A stretch of DNA of 12,019 nt, taken from NCBI GenBank assembly GCA_947628025.1, contig CANQYH010000076.1, forward strand, positions 1 through 12,019, in the 5' to 3' direction. This DNA is from an uncultured Lachnospiraceae bacterium (GTDB taxonomy: Bacteria; Bacillota; Clostridia; Lachnospirales; Lachnospiraceae). Both the position numbers and the translations under genes were made by a program. This document shows positions 4,611 to 10,971 of this stretch, piece by piece. Each line of letters begins with the position of its first letter. Position 1 is the first letter of the stretch. The notes beneath the pieces were generated by a model. That model had not been told where the DNA came from and made no database searches. It saw only the letters and a program-made list of their open reading frames with translations.

Positions 4611-6266
4611 TCAATGATGGTATGCTCCGGAATGGTGGCTTTCGTCGCAGTGCTCTCCGGACCAGTCGCAGATCGCGCCGCTGTGGCCGTCGATCTCAAA
4701 TTCGAAGTCCATGCCGTCGTAGTGGATGGTTCCCTCGTACAGGATATGGCCGTCGTCGTAGTCCGTTTCAAAGTCGCAGATGTCTCCTGCCGCAGCGCCG
4801 GGGACCTGGGAGAGCGCCAGCTGTTTGGCCTCTTCGGCGGTCAGCGATGCGGAACCGGAGGAAGAACGCTGCTTTGCCTCCCGGTCGTAGCTGAGTACGG
4901 TCCCGCTGGCGGCGTCGATCTCGTATTCGTATTCCGTGAAGCTGCCGTCGTAGAATTCGATCTCATAGACCTGCTTTCCGTCGTCCCGGTCCAGCTTGCA
5001 TTTCGTGAATGTGACCTGATCTTCGGTCAGTCCGGCGTGGCTGAGGGCGCTGGCCTTGGCGTCGTTTTCGGAGATATTGCCGGAAGAGGGATTCGCCGCC
5101 GCCGGGGCCTGGGCAGGGGCGGTGGAGGGAGCGGCGAAATATTCCGCGTCGAGATCGTACTGGATCACGTCTCCGGTATAGGGATCGATCTCATAATCGT
5201 ATTCCGTGTAATCGTTCCCGTAGAATTCCACTTCGTAGACCTGGCGTCCGTCATCCCATTCCAGCGCACATTTGACGAAAGAGGCCTGTATGACCTGGCC
5301 GGTGAGAAGCTCCGCATGGGCCAGCGCTCTGGCCTTGGCATCATCGGCGGAGATCATGCCGCTTGGGTCTGCCTGCGCTGCCGTTTCGTTTTGGGCGGGG
5401 GAGGGCGCCGGCGCGGTATAGCGTTCCGCGTCGAGATCGTACCGGATTACGTCTCCGGTATAGGGATCGATCTCATAATCGTATTCCATGAGATCGGTTC
5501 CGTAAAATTCGATCTCGTAGACCTGGCGGCCGTCCTCCCAATCCAGCCTGCACTCGACGAAAGTGGCCTGATCGGCGGAGAGTCCCGCGTGCGCCAGGGC
5601 CTTTGCTTTGGCGTCGTCGTCGCTGATCATGGCGCTTGGCTGATTGGAAGCGCCGGAAGCGTTCGTAGCTGCGGGTACATTGGGGACTTCTACGGTCACA
5701 CTGCCGGAACGGACCAGGAAAGGATCCGTTTCCGGTGCTTCTGTGGTCTGCTCCGCCACGTTGTAGCTTTCCTTATCCGACGGAGGATTGGCTGCGCTTT
5801 TTTCCGGAACCGTTTCGCCGCCGGCCGGCACCAGGGTCTCTTGCGTGGTTTCGTTTGATCCGTTGGATCCCGCGGTTTCGTCTGCGGGATTTTCCGCCGC
5901 TGTGGTTTGGCTGCCTGCGGGGTTCGCTGCCGCCGTGGTCTGGCTGCTTGCGAGACTCCCCGACGCCGCGTTTCCGCCGTTTGCGGGCGTGTTGCTGTCG
6001 ATCACCTTGCCGGTCAGGGCTTCGATATCATATTGATAGGTTTGGCCGTTTGCGGTGAATGCCACATGATAGTAATCCATGCCGTTCTGAGTGCCCATGT
6101 CCATGCCGGAAAAAGTAACCTGTCCGGAAGTCAATCCCGCGGCGTTTAGTGCCGCCTGCTTCGCGCTGTCAGCGCCGATATATGCCATTTTATCCACTCC
6201 CCGGGAGCAGCCTGCCAGCAGAGCGGCGGTCAATGCGATCATACAGAATGTTACACGTTTCTTCAT
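4611..6266 (-). CDS. Lipoprotein with five PepSY domains and His-rich tail (551 aa)
   Basis: This is a secreted, lipid-anchored protein: the signal peptide MKKRVTFCMIALTAALLAGC ends in a good lipobox (LLAGC) with C20 as the lipidated residue. Five PepSY units follow at about 28-91, 213-280, 304-374, 398-462 and 474-536. Each has the D/E-A-K-x-x-A-L start, a D-G-x-x-x-Y-E/H core and an E-I-D-x-x-T/S-G-x-V close. The first is separated from the rest by a 120-residue Ala/Thr/Ser/Asn/Pro-rich linker, likely a cell-wall spacer. Units 2, 3 and 4 share a cysteine at the same place (C238, C333, C423). The C-terminus is histidine-rich (HCDESHHSGAYHH), suggesting metal binding. PepSY domains are known as protease-inhibitory or ligand-binding modules in the cell envelope; which applies here is not visible. 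It follows the two-component pair and is probably its target. An AAGGGGGT site 9-10 nt upstream sets the start. Confidence 0.93.
   Translation of the reverse strand: MKKRVTFCMIALTAALLAGCSRGVDKMAYIGADSAKQAALNAAGLTSGQVTFSGMDMGTQNGMDYYHVAFTANGQTYQYDIEALTGKVIDSNTPANGGNAASGSLASSQTTAAANPAGSQTTAAENPADETAGSNGSNETTQETLVPAGGETVPEKSAANPPSDKESYNVAEQTTEAPETDPFLVRSGSVTVEVPNVPAATNASGASNQPSAMISDDDAKAKALAHAGLSADQATFVECRLDWEDGRQVYEIEFYGTDLMEYDYEIDPYTGDVIRYDLDAERYTAPAPSPAQNETAAQADPSGMISADDAKARALAHAELLTGQVIQASFVKCALEWDDGRQVYEVEFYGNDYTEYDYEIDPYTGDVIQYDLDAEYFAAPSTAPAQAPAAANPSSGNISENDAKASALSHAGLTEDQVTFTKCKLDRDDGKQVYEIEFYDGSFTEYEYEIDAASGTVLSYDREAKQRSSSGSASLTAEEAKQLALSQVPGAAAGDICDFETDYDDGHILYEGTIHYDGMDFEFEIDGHSGAICDWSGEHCDESHHSGAYHH
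5142..5487. repeat. 64-bp near-identical direct repeat inside the PepSY gene
   Basis: Positions 5142-5205 and 5424-5487, 282 bp apart, are 64 bp long and differ at only two bases; the last 39 bp (5167-5205 and 5449-5487) are identical. They encode the conserved end of PepSY units 3 and 2 (EYDYEIDPYTGDVI and DLDAE). The identity in synonymous sites points to recent duplication or gene conversion between units, and gives a substrate for recombination that would add or remove one 282-bp unit. Confidence 0.88.
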
Positions 6267-6297
6267 ATTTATATACCCCCTTCTGTTTTATGATCTC

Positions 6298-6331
6298 ATT
6301 TTAAACGGCAAACATGAAATCTACATGAAAT
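6298..6331 (-). promoter_or_regulatory. Candidate response-regulator direct repeat and -10 box for the PepSY gene
   Basis: ACATGAAAT occurs twice, at 6312-6320 and 6323-6331, with an 11-bp period (minus strand ATTTCATGT twice). One helical turn between direct half-sites is the usual arrangement for OmpR/PhoB-type regulators. On the minus strand TAAAAT (6303-6298) can serve as a -10; the place of the -35 falls inside the repeat and is not consensus-like, as in activator-dependent promoters. The regulator encoded at 7723-8394 is the obvious candidate. Confidence 0.62.
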
Positions 6332-6364
6332 TGGGAGAAATTTTCAATTTTTTTTCTGCCTTTT

Positions 6365-7708
6365 TCAGGCGGGCGGCAGATGCAGCGTAAAGGAGCTGCC
6401 GATCTCCGGAATGCTTTCCAGGGTCATATATCCGCCGTGCAGCCGGGCGATCTGATCGACCATGGCCAGACCCAGGCCTGCGCCGGAGGCGTCTGTGCTG
6501 CGGGAGGAATCTATCTGGTAAAAACGCTGCCAGATCTTTTCCTGATATTCTTTGGGGATGCCGATGCCGTCGTCCCGTACCGAGAGCAGGATCTCGCCGT
6601 GCTCCTGGCGGACGGACACCCAGACATGACCGTTGGGGCGGCCGTATTTGAACGCGTTGTCGATCAGATTGCGCAGGAGCCGGGAGAGCAGGGCTGCGTC
6701 GCCGCGGACGGCGGCATCGGCGGAGAGATCGGCCGTTATGCGCGAAACATCATAGTTTCCGTCCCGAATCACCTGTTCCGCCAGAGTGTTCAGGCGGACC
6801 GGCTCCATGGCTGGCTGCTCCGTCCCCTGTTCCAGGCGGGTTATGCTCAGCAGCTGGGCGATCAGATCGGACATCTTCAGAGCCTGCCGGTAGATCATGT
6901 CCAGGGTCTCCTGCCGGTCCTCCGGCGTTTCATCGTATTTCCGGGCGTATTCGCAGGCCCCTTTGATGATGGACACGGGGGTGCGCAGCTCATGGGAGGC
7001 GTCGGCGGTGAACTGTGTTTCGGCCTCAAACGAGCGCTCCAGACGTTCAAACAACTGGTCAAAGGTGCCGGCCAGCCGGGAGAATTCATCGCTGCCCGGC
7101 GGCAGGCCGATGCGTTTGGACAGGTCTTTTGCCTCATTGATGGCGGAAGCGGCCGCGCTGATGGTATCCAGGGGCCGGAATGAACGGCGCACGATGAGAT
7201 ATCCTCCCGCGGCGGCCAGCAGTACAAACAGCGGCAGGGCGATGGCGGCCATCCGGAGCAGGTTGCGGGTGACGTATTCATTTTCGGGCGCTTGTATAAG
7301 ACCGCGTATCCACAGGCCGCGATCCCAGCCGGAGGGGACCCACAGATCCAGCATCAGATATTGGTTCCCGGCCGCGGAGACGGTGCGTATGCGGCCGCTC
7401 TCGAACGCTTCTGCGGAGGAGAAACCGACGGGTACCTGTCCGGCCAGGAGCGCCTGGTTCTGATGATAGACCAGGGTGGTTACGCCGTTTTGGTAGAATC
7501 GGAATCCCTCGTCAAACTCCAGATTTCCGTCTGCGTAAGACACACAGGCGGCGTTGGAGCGCAGCGTCTGGCTCAGCAGGCTGCGGTAGGTCCGGTCCGT
7601 CACGGAGCGGCTGATGACCAGCATGAATGTCAGCATCAGACCGGACAGCAATGCCATCAGCAGAGTGAGCCAGAGAGTGATCTTCCATTTGACCGATCTT
7701 TTTTTCAT
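6365..7708 (-). CDS. HAMP-containing sensor histidine kinase (447 aa)
   Basis: This is the membrane sensor of the two-component pair. It has a membrane helix at about 8-33, an extracytoplasmic sensor of about 115 residues, a second helix at about 150-173, and HAMP at 175-227 (RRSFRPLDTI, DEFSRLAGTFDQLFERLE). The dimerisation domain carries the H-box FTADASHELRTPVSIIKG with H239, and the ATPase domain has the N-box LRNLIDNAFKYG (N351), G1 RDDGIGIP and G2 GAGLGLAMV. All catalytic motifs are intact. The start at 7708 has GGGGAGG 5 nt upstream; an in-frame GTG at 7726 overlaps the upstream stop and lacks a good site. It follows the response-regulator stop by 14 nt, so the two are co-transcribed. 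The sensor domain has no recognisable ligand motif; an envelope signal is inferred from the PepSY lipoprotein downstream. No clear terminator separates kinase and lipoprotein genes, so partial read-through is possible. Confidence 0.95.
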   Translation of the reverse strand: MKKRSVKWKITLWLTLLMALLSGLMLTFMLVISRSVTDRTYRSLLSQTLRSNAACVSYADGNLEFDEGFRFYQNGVTTLVYHQNQALLAGQVPVGFSSAEAFESGRIRTVSAAGNQYLMLDLWVPSGWDRGLWIRGLIQAPENEYVTRNLLRMAAIALPLFVLLAAAGGYLIVRRSFRPLDTISAAASAINEAKDLSKRIGLPPGSDEFSRLAGTFDQLFERLERSFEAETQFTADASHELRTPVSIIKGACEYARKYDETPEDRQETLDMIYRQALKMSDLIAQLLSITRLEQGTEQPAMEPVRLNTLAEQVIRDGNYDVSRITADLSADAAVRGDAALLSRLLRNLIDNAFKYGRPNGHVWVSVRQEHGEILLSVRDDGIGIPKEYQEKIWQRFYQIDSSRSTDASGAGLGLAMVDQIARLHGGYMTLESIPEIGSSFTLHLPPA

Positions 7709-7722
7709 AAATGCCTCCCCGG

Positions 7723-8394
7723 TCACTGCGCCCGCAGCACCCAGCCTGCGCCCCGGATCGTGTGGATCAGGCGGGGTTCGCAGCCGTCGTCGATCTTTTT
7801 GCGCAGCTTGCTGATATAGACGTCGATATTGTTGGAGCTGCCGGCGTATTCATAGTTCCAGATCTGATCCTCCATCTGCTCGCGGGAGAGTACGACCCCC
7901 TGGTTGCGGATCATGTATTCCAGCAGCGTGAATTCTTTCGGCAGCAGCGGGATCTCCCGGCCGCCCCGGAAAGCGGTCCGCCGTTCGGTGTCAACGGTCA
8001 GGTCGGCCAGCGTCAGGAGATTGCTGCGGCTGCCGGCGTGTTTGCGGGTCATGGCGCGGATACGTGCCAGCAGCTCGTCGAAGTCAAAGGGCTTGATCAG
8101 ATAATCGTCCGCCCCCATGTCCAGACCTTTGACCCGGTCGGCGACCGCGTCCTTGGCGGTCAGGAACAGCACCGGGACGTCCGCTCCCTGCTCCCGGATC
8201 CTGCGCAGCACCTCGTAGCCGTCCAGCTTCGGCATCATGATATCCAGGATCAGGGCGTCGTAGCCGGCTCCCCGGAAATAGTCCAGCGCTTCTTCCCCGT
8301 TAAAGCATCCGTCCACGCTGTAGCCGGCTTTAGTCAGGACCTTTACGATCAGACGGTTCAGATCCCTCGCATCCTCCGCGACTAAGATTCTCAT
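7723..8394 (-). CDS. OmpR/PhoB-family response regulator (223 aa)
   Basis: This is a cytoplasmic DNA-binding response regulator paired with the kinase downstream. The receiver domain, 1-115, shows the acidic pair E7-D8, phosphoacceptor D51 (ALILDIMMP), T79 (LFLTAKD) and K101 (DDYLIKPFD). The C-terminal winged helix, about 125-222, has LPKEFTLLEYMIRNQGVVLS, then NNIDVYISKLRKKID and IHTIRGAGWVL, the OmpR/PhoB recognition and wing segments. Length and motifs are those of a complete, active regulator. Two in-frame ATGs exist; 8394 is preferred because GGGGG lies 9 nt upstream, whereas the ATG at 8403 directly abuts it. Tandem half-sites with an 11-bp period lie upstream of the PepSY lipoprotein gene and are the likely target. 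Confidence 0.96.
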   Translation of the reverse strand: MRILVAEDARDLNRLIVKVLTKAGYSVDGCFNGEEALDYFRGAGYDALILDIMMPKLDGYEVLRRIREQGADVPVLFLTAKDAVADRVKGLDMGADDYLIKPFDFDELLARIRAMTRKHAGSRSNLLTLADLTVDTERRTAFRGGREIPLLPKEFTLLEYMIRNQGVVLSREQMEDQIWNYEYAGSSNNIDVYISKLRKKIDDGCEPRLIHTIRGAGWVLRAQ

Positions 8395-8432
8395 ATGTAT
8401 CATCCCCCGTTTCTGCGGTTTTTGATACGATT

Positions 8433-8461
8433 ATCTTACCGCGGAACGGGGGATTATGCAA
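8433..8461 (-). promoter_or_regulatory. Promoter of the two-component operon
   Basis: On the minus strand TTGCAT (8461-8456) and TAAGAT (8438-8433) are separated by 17 nt, giving a start near 8426 and a leader of about 32 nt. Nothing like the ATTTCATGT repeat is visible here, so there is no sign of direct autoregulation. The remaining 8462-8630 stretch shows no gene or clear structure. Confidence 0.6.
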
Positions 8462-8630
8462 GGCAGGAGGGAAACTTTACATTCTAAAAGGGGCCGCCGT
8501 CCGGTGCGCAGGCTATGGGCAGGTGCAATGGAGGCAAAAGAGCGCGGCGTGGTGTTCATGAACCGTGGCGTCTGCAGAGACGGGCGATACGGGGAAACAA
8601 TCGAATTTTAGATGAATTTTTGTAAAAGGC

Positions 8631-8659
8631 TTGATTTTTGGCGGTATCTGTAATAGGAT
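8631..8659 (+). promoter_or_regulatory. Possible promoter of the coiled-coil gene
   Basis: TTGATT (8631-8636), a 17-nt spacer and TAGGAT (8654-8659) lie about 35 nt before the start codon. Both boxes deviate from consensus, so this is a moderate call. A strong AGGAGGTGA at 8679-8687 follows. Confidence 0.45.
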
Positions 8660-8693
8660 TTTTATACCAGCCAAAGTTAGGAGGTGACAGAGT

Positions 8694-9233
8694 ATGCTGG
8701 ATACGAAAGATCTGGAGATGATCGCGGAAATCATGGAGCGGTCTCTCAAACCAGTGAAAGAAGACATTGCTGAAATAAAGCAGGATGTCGCCGTACTAAA
8801 GAAAGAGATGGCCGAGGTGAAGCAGGACGTTGCAGTGCTGAAGCAGGAGATGGCCGAGGTGAAACAGGACATTGCGGTGCTGAAGCAGGAGATGGCCGAG
8901 GTGAAGCAGGATGTCACGACGCTGAAACAGGATGTCACGACGCTGAAACAGGATGTCACGACACTGAAGCAGGAGATGGCCGAAGTGAAGCAGCGCCTGA
9001 GCAGTCTGGAAGACAGGATGACTCGCCTGGAGCTGACGGTTGAGAACGTGATGGAAAAGCAGATCTCGATCGTTGCGGAGGGGCATCTGGATCTGTCGCG
9101 GAAGCTGGATGAGGCCGTGCGGGTGCAGAGCGAGATGGAGATGATCAAGCTTCGCCTGACTGCTCTGGAAAACGAGGTCTGGAATCCGAGGATCCGGAGG
9201 AAAACCGGACAGAGGCACAGAGGAGCGGTCTGA
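8694..9233 (+). CDS. Heptad-repeat coiled-coil protein (179 aa)
   Basis: This is a small, soluble, highly charged protein of unknown function. Residues 20-115 are an almost uninterrupted coiled coil built of seven-residue units alternating KQDVAVL and KQEMAEV, then three KQDVTTL in a row, with hydrophobic residues at fixed heptad positions. The N-terminal helix (MLDTKDLEMIAEIMERSL) and residues 116-160 are also helical and less repetitive; the tail RIRRKTGQRHRGAV is basic. There is no signal peptide or membrane helix. AGGAGGTGA lies 6 nt before the start, so it should be well translated. Proteins of this pattern are common and unnamed in Clostridia; a scaffold, tethering or DNA-associated role cannot be chosen from sequence. 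It stands alone between divergently and convergently oriented neighbours. The reverse strand is open across this repeat, but only because the repeat has biased composition. Confidence 0.82.
   Translation: MLDTKDLEMIAEIMERSLKPVKEDIAEIKQDVAVLKKEMAEVKQDVAVLKQEMAEVKQDIAVLKQEMAEVKQDVTTLKQDVTTLKQDVTTLKQEMAEVKQRLSSLEDRMTRLELTVENVMEKQISIVAEGHLDLSRKLDEAVRVQSEMEMIKLRLTALENEVWNPRIRRKTGQRHRGAV
8808..8972 (+). repeat. 21/42-bp tandem repeats encoding the coiled coil
   Basis: Two 42-bp units (8808-8849 and 8850-8891), each beginning ATGGCCGAGGTGAA, differ at only a few bases; a partial third copy starts at 8892. Next come three 21-bp units (8910-8930, 8931-8951, 8952-8972): the first two are identical and the third differs at two bases. 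All keep the reading frame, so copy-number changes would alter coil length by whole heptads. Confidence 0.88.
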
Positions 9234-9276
9234 ACGCTTTTTACAAAAGAAAAAACACAATGTACATAAAGAAAAT

Positions 9277-9310
9277 GCTGTGTGGCCGGTTTGCGGCCGG
9301 TTCGCACAGC
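9277..9310 (-). terminator. Possible terminator of the LacI-family gene
   Basis: GCTGTG (9277-9282) pairs with CACAGC (9305-9310), with an inner GGCCG/CGGCC stem (9284-9288 and 9294-9298) and an asymmetric internal loop. On the minus strand the hairpin is followed by ATTTTCTTTATG, moderately T-rich. It lies about 150 nt past the LacI-family stop. The rest of 9234-9463 shows no gene. Confidence 0.35.
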
Positions 9311-9463
9311 AAGTTAAAGCAGGGATGTGTCAGGATGGGGCTGCGTCAGAAAATCTGCCGGGAAAAGCCAGGGGAGAGATGCGGAATGTATTCCGTACGA
9401 AATAACTGCCATGGAGTTTCCGGCATGGGACGGAGATCCGCTCCTGGCGGCATCCCTGCTTTC

Positions 9464-10465
9464 TTATTGGCGGCTGTTTTCCCGCGTGGTTCCGCCGTAA
9501 GCGTAGCGGACCGGCAGGCAGACCAGAGGCGGCTTCATGGAGGAATCGTCCTGGAGCAGAAGCTGGACGCAGAGTTCCGCGATCTCCGATACGGGCTGGA
9601 CGATGGTGGAACAGGCGTAATCGCAGTCCCCGAAATTCCTCACGCCGTCGAAGCCGATGACCTGCACGTCTTCCGGAACGCGCAGGCCCATACGTTCCAG
9701 CATTTCTATGATAAAGTAAGCCAGCCGGTCCGTGACGCAGAAAAGACCGTCAAAATCCAGCCGGCCGTCGTGGAGATGGCTTCTCAGAAAAATTTCGAAT
9801 TCGTCAAAGGACTCTCCGTCCTCCAGGATCTTCATCGTATAATTCAAATGCCTGGCCAGGCATCCGTTCTCAAAACCAGCTCGGCGCTTGTTCGGTTCAT
9901 TGGTGAGAGAGGAGCCTACCCGCAGAAACGCTACGCTGCGGCAGCCCAGATCTGCCAGCTTTTCTGCGGCCAGCTGTCCGCCTGCAAAATTATCGCTGGC
10001 TACGCAGGGAATATTAGGTCCCAGATAGCGGTCAATGGTAACGAAAGGAATGTCTTCGTCCACGACCAGATTGGGGTCGTAGGTGAGGCCGATGATGCCG
10101 TCCACTTTGTTTTGGCGGGCCATATTGATGTATTCCTGTTCCGTGTTGGGAGCGTAGTCGGTGCAGCAGAGAAGCATCCGGTACCGGCGTTTCAAGAGGG
10201 CCATATTCAGCTGGTAGATCAAATGGGAAAAAAACGGCGTGTAAGAGTTGGGGATCAGTACGGCCACAGTATAGGTCTTATTGGCTTTCAGTCCCTGGGC
10301 ATAGCTGTTTACCTGGTAATCCAGCTTTTCGATGGCGGCTTCGACCCGGATCCGGTAGGCGTCCCCGACAGGCAGTCCGTTGACGACCTTGGATACGGTA
10401 CCTAACGCTACGCCGGCTTCTTTGGCTACATCTTTCATTGTGGGGGCAGGATTTGCTTTTTTCAT
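9464..10465 (-). CDS. LacI/GalR-family transcriptional regulator (333 aa)
   Basis: This is a DNA-binding regulator that senses a sugar or sugar-like ligand. The N-terminal helix-turn-helix and hinge are clear (TMKDVAKEAGVALGTVSKVV, then AAIEKLDYQVNSYAQGLK), followed by the periplasmic-binding-protein-like ligand domain from about residue 62 (TYTVAVLIPNSYTPFFSHLI, DGIIGLTYDP, ASDNFAGGQLAAEKL, GFDGVRNFG). The length is normal for the family. The frame is open up to 10546, but the start at 10465 has GGAG 6 nt upstream and gives the usual short N-terminus; 10477 is a weaker alternative. It is divergent from a sugar ABC transporter operon, and two AACGTTTCAC elements flank the intergenic region, so it probably controls the transporter and perhaps itself. 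The ligand is not predictable from the sequence. Confidence 0.94.
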   Translation of the reverse strand: MKKANPAPTMKDVAKEAGVALGTVSKVVNGLPVGDAYRIRVEAAIEKLDYQVNSYAQGLKANKTYTVAVLIPNSYTPFFSHLIYQLNMALLKRRYRMLLCCTDYAPNTEQEYINMARQNKVDGIIGLTYDPNLVVDEDIPFVTIDRYLGPNIPCVASDNFAGGQLAAEKLADLGCRSVAFLRVGSSLTNEPNKRRAGFENGCLARHLNYTMKILEDGESFDEFEIFLRSHLHDGRLDFDGLFCVTDRLAYFIIEMLERMGLRVPEDVQVIGFDGVRNFGDCDYACSTIVQPVSEIAELCVQLLLQDDSSMKPPLVCLPVRYAYGGTTRENSRQ

Positions 10466-10536
10466 GATCGTCTCCATTCTTCTGCGTGCTCTGTACGGAA
10501 AAAGCATCCGGTATTTTTGGGCTTCGATTCGTTTTA

Positions 10537-10565
10537 AGTATAACATAGAATCTTTTATTTGTAAA
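10537..10565 (-). promoter_or_regulatory. Promoter of the LacI-family gene
   Basis: On the minus strand TTTACA (10565-10560) and TATACT (10542-10537) are 17 nt apart, each one base from consensus. Transcription would begin near 10530, giving a leader of about 65 nt. Confidence 0.75.
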
Positions 10566-10587
10566 GTCTTATCAAATAAAATTTCAC

Positions 10588-10597
10588 GAAACGTTTC
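10588..10597. promoter_or_regulatory. LacI-type operator, site 1
   Basis: GAAACGTTTC is a perfect 10-bp palindrome with the central CG step typical of LacI/GalR operators. It lies about 22 bp upstream of the -35 of the regulator gene and about 120 bp upstream of the transporter promoter. It shares AACGTTTCAC with site 2, which argues for one regulator using both. A catabolite-control (cre) site is an alternative, since these have the same type of core. Confidence 0.65.
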
Positions 10598-10714
10598 ACA
10601 ATATCAGAATAAGAATCGCTGAAATAAGAATTGAAATATTGCACAAAAGTAAAACGGATATATGTGCATTTTCGCCAAATGTGAAAAATGATATAAAAAG
10701 CTGCAAAATCTATG

Positions 10715-10743
10715 TTGACAATCTTGTGGGAAAGTGCTATTGT
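10715..10743 (+). promoter_or_regulatory. Promoter of the sugar ABC transporter operon
   Basis: A perfect TTGACA (10715-10720) is followed after 17 nt by TATTGT (10738-10743). The upstream stretch 10620-10710 is A+T-rich and may act as an UP element. An inverted repeat TTGTGGGAA (10724-10732) / TTCCCAACAA (10746-10755) brackets the -10 with one extra base in the right arm, which might be a further protein-binding site. Confidence 0.72.
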
Positions 10744-10762
10744 ATTCCCAACAAATTAAAAT

Positions 10763-10772
10763 AACGTTTCAC
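10763..10772. promoter_or_regulatory. LacI-type operator, site 2
   Basis: AACGTTTCAC repeats ten bases of site 1, 173 bp away, and sits just downstream of the expected transcription start (about 10750). That position suits repression by blocking or by looping between the two sites. The left half of the palindrome is less perfect than at site 1. Confidence 0.55.
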
Positions 10773-10971
10773 GAAAATATGAAATAAAATTCATGAGATC
10801 GCGGAACGTGTCCGCAAACGGGAGAGCGTATGAGGTGCGCCGGCAGAATGTTTGCAGAGGAAAATCTGCGAACCAGGATGACGTTCGGACGGTCCGGCCG
10901 AGAAACGCCGGGTGCCTGCACATGGGTACTTCACACGGGAACCTGCGGGACGGACAGAAAGGAGAGGCATT
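10773..10971 (+). other. Long leader of the transporter operon
   Basis: About 220 nt separate the likely transcription start from the permease start codon. The stretch has short inverted repeats able to fold, for example GCGGA/TCCGC (10801-10815) and a GCAGA/TCTGC pair near 10854-10870, but no terminator with a T-run and no riboswitch class I recognise. An ATG at 10830 with a GGGAGAG site opens a frame that overlaps the permease and has no protein-like features. Confidence 0.4.

Noticed and set aside
4590..5858. Plus-strand open frame of 422 codons
   Set aside because: Antisense to the PepSY gene, whose signal peptide, lipobox and domains are clear; the plus-strand product has no recognisable domain and arises from the repeated G+C-rich coding sequence.
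8808..8972. CRISPR-like repetition
   Set aside because: Units are contiguous, in frame and without unique spacers; they encode coiled-coil heptads.
8513..9307. Minus-strand open frame of 264 codons rich in Ser/Cys/Phe
   Set aside because: It mirrors the tandem heptad repeats of the coiled-coil gene; the plus-strand product has proper heptads and a strong AGGAGG site.
9260..10405. Plus-strand open frame of 381 codons
   Set aside because: Antisense to the LacI-family gene, with no family features and no good ribosome binding site.
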